A stretch of 64,000 nt of DNA from Proteles cristata cristata (taxonomy: Eukaryota; Chordata; Mammalia; Carnivora; Hyaenidae). The notes under the pieces are model-generated. The model was not told where the DNA came from, ran no database searches, and was given only the letters and a program-made list of their open reading frames with translations. Position 1 is the stretch's first letter. The number at the start of each line of letters is the position of its first letter. The DNA lies in the NCBI GenBank assembly GCA_017311185.1, contig JAESUZ010004141.1:868001-932000 (forward strand), in the 5' to 3' direction. Below are positions 60,640 to 64,000 of this stretch, in pieces. Made by a program: the position numbers and the translations under genes.

Positions 60640-60810
60640 GATTGCTTTATTATTTATAAAATTTACATAACATAGAATTAGCCATTAATCAGTTGAAAAG
60701 TGTACCGTTCAGTGGCTTTTAGTACCTTCATCATCTTGTGCAGCCATCACCTCTATCCAGTTCAAAGACATTTTCATCACCCCAAAAGGAAACCCTGTAC
60801 CCATGAAGCA
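60640..60810 (-). mobile_element. Antisense L1 3' UTR fragment
   Basis: 'gtgtaccgttcagtggcttttagtaccttcatcatcttgtgcagccatcacc' and 'cattttcatcaccccaaaaggaaaccctgtaccc' are the L1MB/L1MC 3' end in reverse. Confidence 0.8.
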
Positions 60811-60959
60811 GTGGGTGTGCTAGCAGGGAGAATCTGAGCCCTTTTCTCCTTGCTTGCTGCTTAGACTATCACTTGGTAGAGAATCAAAAGGATGTTTCGT
60901 TGTATAATGAGATCTATTGCTTCCTGCATGGCTACAGGCCTTTCACTTTGTTAGGCCTG

Positions 60960-60961
<2 letters not shown>

Positions 60962-60992
<31 letters not shown>
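60962..60992 (+). repeat. (GA)n microsatellite
   Basis: About 14 AG units. Confidence 0.9.
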
Positions 60993-60997
<5 letters not shown>

Positions 60998-61299
60998 GTC
61001 TGGATTTCTTCCTGAGAACACCTGCTTCCTTCCTTTCTGGCAGGAGAGCTCAGACTGGGGCCGGGCTGTGACACAGCGGGAATTAGGGCTGCGGTGGGCA
61101 CACAGTCAGTTTTCTGGGAGGGAGTCAGATAATAGCTCGCATTTCCCTTTCACTCTTTCCTGGTTTTTAAATTTTTTTCTAAGCTGACCTCTCACTCACC
61201 TCTTTGGGATGCTGGGTCAGCACCTCGCGTTTTCCTCCGTGAGCTCCCAGGGACCCAACAGGCCCTGGGACATTCTGCCCGCCCGCCCCCTTCCTCAGG

Positions 61300-62300
61300 G
61301 GCAAGGCCACCTCAGGGCTCAGTGACCCCTGAAGGCCGGGAGCCCCCGCGAGGTAACTCCGAAGGTGGGGAAGGTGGCCCCCGGCTCCTCCGGACTCCCC
61401 GGCCGAGCCCTGGCCGCCTGTTGCTCGGTAGACCTCGGGCGCGCCGGCCTCTTACTGCACCCACGCAGAACGACCCCCCGTTGGGGGCGGCGGGGGTGGG
61501 GGGGGACACGTGAAACGCCTTTGGGAAGGTGGGAGGAGATCGGCGTCCGGGGGGTTTCCGGGCGCGACCTCGAGTCCCCACCCCGCCGGGCGCCCCCTCC
61601 CGCGACGAGCCGGTGACACCGGCCCGGACCTCCGCGGCCGCGAAGGGAGGGGTCGCGCGCAGAAGGCGTTTCCCGCCCCGAGGCGCCCGCGGCCCCGCCC
61701 GAGCCGCGCGCCGGGCTCGCGCTCGCTGCCCCCGCCCCGCCCCGCCCCTGCCGGGTCCGAGCCCCGCGCCGCCCGCCGCGCCGCCCGCCTGGAAGCGGGG
61801 GCGGAGGAGAGGGGGGGCGGGGGCGGCGCGGATCCCGGGGCGCCCGCACGCTCGCCGCCGGGACCCGACCGCGCAGCCGGAGCCGCGGGCGGCGCTGCCC
61901 GCGCCGGCGATGGGGTGAGATGCCCGCGCCCCGGGGCACGCCCGGAGCCGCGCGGCCGCCGCGATGCCGCTGCCGGGGACCCGCAGCCTGCGAGGGGAGG
62001 CGGCTTCCGCCCAGGCCGGGCCGCTGCGGCGCCTGAGACCCGGGAGCATCCCCGTCCCCGGCGCCGGGACGCCCGCCGCCCTGCGCCGCCGACTCCCTGC
62101 CGCGGTCGCGGCCGGCAGCTCGGGTAGCCGGCCTGCGGGTGGAGCGGTTCCTCGGGCCCCCGCGCGGGGAGACATGCCCGAATTCGGGAGCGCCGGGACT
62201 CCCAGCCTCGCGCTTCGCCCGGGGAGGCAGGCTCGCTGAGGCCGGAGCCAGGAGGGGACCATGGGAGGGACGCAAGTCAAATGGTGAGCGGAGGCCACTT
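61300..62300 (+). promoter_or_regulatory. DIXDC1: CpG island, internal DIXDC1 promoter (short isoform)
   Basis: About 1 kb of very CpG-dense DNA inside intron 5, with GC boxes (for example ccccgccccgccccgcccc near 61730-61747) and no TATA box. It leads directly into the short-isoform start exon. The long open frames on both strands here are compositional. Confidence 0.8.
62261..62283 (+). CDS. DIXDC1: DIXDC1 alternative first coding exon (short isoform)
   Basis: ATG in a strong context (ggaccATGG) gives MGGTQVK plus two bases, then donor gtgagc at 62284. I recall the human short DIXDC1 isoform (about 472 residues, no CH domain) starting MGGTQVK. The exon ends in phase 2, the same as exon 5 of the long form, so both splice into the same downstream exon. 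The product would keep the coiled coil and DIX domain but lack actin binding. Confidence 0.85.
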
Positions 62301-64000
62301 TGGCTTGGAGCTGGGGGGCGCGGGCGGGCGCGGGGCCAGGACTGGAGGATGCTGTCGGCCCGAGACCGGGCGGCATGGCTGGGGGCGCCGTACTGGGAAG
62401 GACGGGCTGCTTGCTGGTCTGGGGTTGTCACTACAAAATACAGCGAGTGGGTGTCGGAACCGACATAGGGGCCGGCATAGGGGCCGGAGGAGTGGCCCTT
62501 TACCTTGTCCTGTCTCGGCCGTGGGAGGGCACTTGAGTAAACAGGACTCTCCCTTTATCATCCCTTACCCATTTTTTAAAAAATTGATTTTACTCTAATT
62601 TGGACCTGGCTGGAGAGTTGTTTGTCTGATGTTAAGGCTGGAGAGATGTTAGGCCTGTGGGAATTAAGGAATGTTATCAGTCACACCTGATTTGTAATCA
62701 GCTCCCGTATTTAAGGGGATTAGGATGGCAGGTCGGGGATTGCTCGTTTTGGAACCAGGAGTTTTGAGCCAATGGGGACACCCTAAATGCTGCCGTTCCT
62801 TAGCACTGCAATACTCTTCCTGTGACCCGAAGCCGATGATTGAGAGCCCCATCCTCATGGATGTGGCTCTTCTCCAGGAAGGAGCAAGATTCCTGCTCCC
62901 ACATGTGCCCCAGGATTTTGCTTCCTCGGGTCCTTTATCTTTTGACGCGACCACCTAGTTTCCTGGTCTCCCCTCTCCATGGCCTCACACGCTGGCAGCC
63001 TCAAATTCAAGAAAGAGAAATGTTGTTTTCCTTTTGGCTGCTCCGCCACTCCCCGGGCGGGCCGGGTATGCGGGCAGCCTCCTCCCCCTGCCCTTATAAG
63101 GGGGACTGCTCTCTCGAGGGGGAGAAGGTGGAGCTGAGCATGCGTCTCTGCTTTGAGGCAACCAGTTTTCCAGCATCCTTGCTTCACACCCCTCTTCCCA
63201 CCCGCACCCCCCTCGTCTCACACATACCCACTGTGGTCCAGCCAAATGCAGGCAGCGGAATGTGTCAACCATAGCACCTTGTCAGCTAAGGAGGTGTTTT
63301 ATCTTTTCTCAAAGAGCAGCTGATGCAGGCATCTTTCTGCACGTGGATCTCCATTTCTGTAGGAAGGCCAATGCCACGGCCTGAGTGGTCATAGATCTGC
63401 TCTCCTGTTAAACGACATAGTACCCTCAAAAGTATGATATAAAAGCAAAGTACACTAATGCTTTTCCAGTGGCCAATCCATGTTGGCCTGGAAGTCAGAT
63501 TGCCTAAATGGTGAAAGATGGATAAGAGAGTTCTGTAAAAGCAATTGCCTTTCCTAAATACCACCTCTTGCCACTCTCTACTTCTCTTGTCTGCTTGGAT
63601 CTATAGGTGGGGGTAAGTGATGTTCTTTAATTCGAAGAAGCAAAAAACCACATTTTTCCCCCCTGTGGTTCTAATAAGGATGAGAATGTATTACTGGCTG
63701 AGGTCATTCCCATGAAAGCCCTTAAACTCGGGATCAACGAAGAGGATGAGACACCAGTCCTCAGGCTGCTTTCGAGGTTTTGAAATCTCTGACTACATTC
63801 GCTTGTGCTCCGCTCTTGCTTTGACTGGTTTCCAGGAAGACAGAATGTTAACTCCTGATTGCGGCTGTGAGGATTAGCCTGGGAGACTTCAGGGGCACAT
63901 TAAGTGGGTCAGTGAGTCCTAGACACTTTCACTGTTGTCTGGGTGATGGATTTGGAAAGAATTCCTGCGAGGGGGCTGGGCCTGGAGACCCCACAGCCCC
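62284..64000 (+). other. DIXDC1: DIXDC1 intron continuing past the window edge
   Basis: No repeats of note and no further exon with convincing splice sites. The common downstream exon (phase 2) is not in the window. Confidence 0.6.

Larger units (their letters stand above)
59650..61300 (+). other. DIXDC1: DIXDC1 intron 5, proximal part
   Basis: Mostly unique sequence. Includes an antisense L1 3' fragment (60640-60810) and a (GA)n run (60962-60992). Confidence 0.6.

Noticed and set aside
61312..62431. Two overlapping minus-strand open frames of 354 and 370 codons
   Set aside because: CpG-island composition (Arg/Pro/Ala/Gly-rich), no domain, antisense to the DIXDC1 internal promoter. The plus-strand 205-codon frame is rejected for the same reason.

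Overview
This window is nuclear DNA from a carnivoran mammal, most likely a feliform (cat, hyena, mongoose or civet branch). The main evidence is dozens of tRNA-derived CAN-type SINEs. Their heads read GGGGCGCCTGGGTGGCTCAG or ...GGCTTAGTCGG and their tails are CT-rich then AAATAAATAAA, which is the feliform form and not the canid one. The genes match the conserved mammalian block at human 11q23.1: CRYAB, HSPB2, C11orf52, DIXDC1. Exon boundaries below were placed by reading GT/AG splice sites and checking phase and protein continuity. Family names rest on my recognition of the proteins, not on a search.

Layout. 0.24-3.4 kb: CRYAB (alpha-B-crystallin) on the minus strand, complete in three coding exons, with poly(A) signal, TATA box and a three-unit heat-shock element. 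3.4-4.3 kb: a short divergent promoter region shared with HSPB2. 4.34-5.56 kb: HSPB2 on the plus strand, complete in two exons inside a CpG island. 5.6-9.6 kb: intergenic, SINEs and a MIR. 9.69-16.17 kb: the C11orf52 orthologue, complete in four coding exons. 16.8-17.4 kb: a CpG island with GC boxes and a CGG repeat, probably a distal DIXDC1 promoter. 27.1-64 kb: the 5' half of DIXDC1, with a first coding exon at 27.67 kb in its own CpG island, CH-domain exons at 51.5, 54.9 and 58.0 kb, a fifth exon at 59.5 kb, and a third CpG island at 61.3-62.3 kb holding the start exon of the short isoform (MGGTQVK...). The coiled coil and the DIX domain lie beyond the window.

How the genes relate. CRYAB and HSPB2 are paralogous small heat-shock proteins fired in opposite directions from less than 1.1 kb of DNA. 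CRYAB has a canonical HSE beside its TATA box. C11orf52 is a small protein with a likely lipid-modified N-terminus. DIXDC1 is a Wnt/Dishevelled-Axin pathway scaffold with an actin-binding CH domain in its long form only. The rest is introns and intergenic DNA filled with SINEs, old L1 (39.4-45.7 kb is almost all L1), L2, MIR, hAT fossils and one probable LTR.

No operon, phage, CRISPR or defence system is present, and I see no undescribed multi-gene system. The items most worth checking are a phase-compatible candidate alternative DIXDC1 start exon at 18.49 kb, a CGG-repeat upstream ORF at 17.24 kb, a Z-DNA-prone minisatellite at the DIXDC1 promoter, a NAGNAG acceptor in the CH domain, an unidentified minus-strand retrocopy at 12.1 kb, and repeated SINE insertion into the same target sites.
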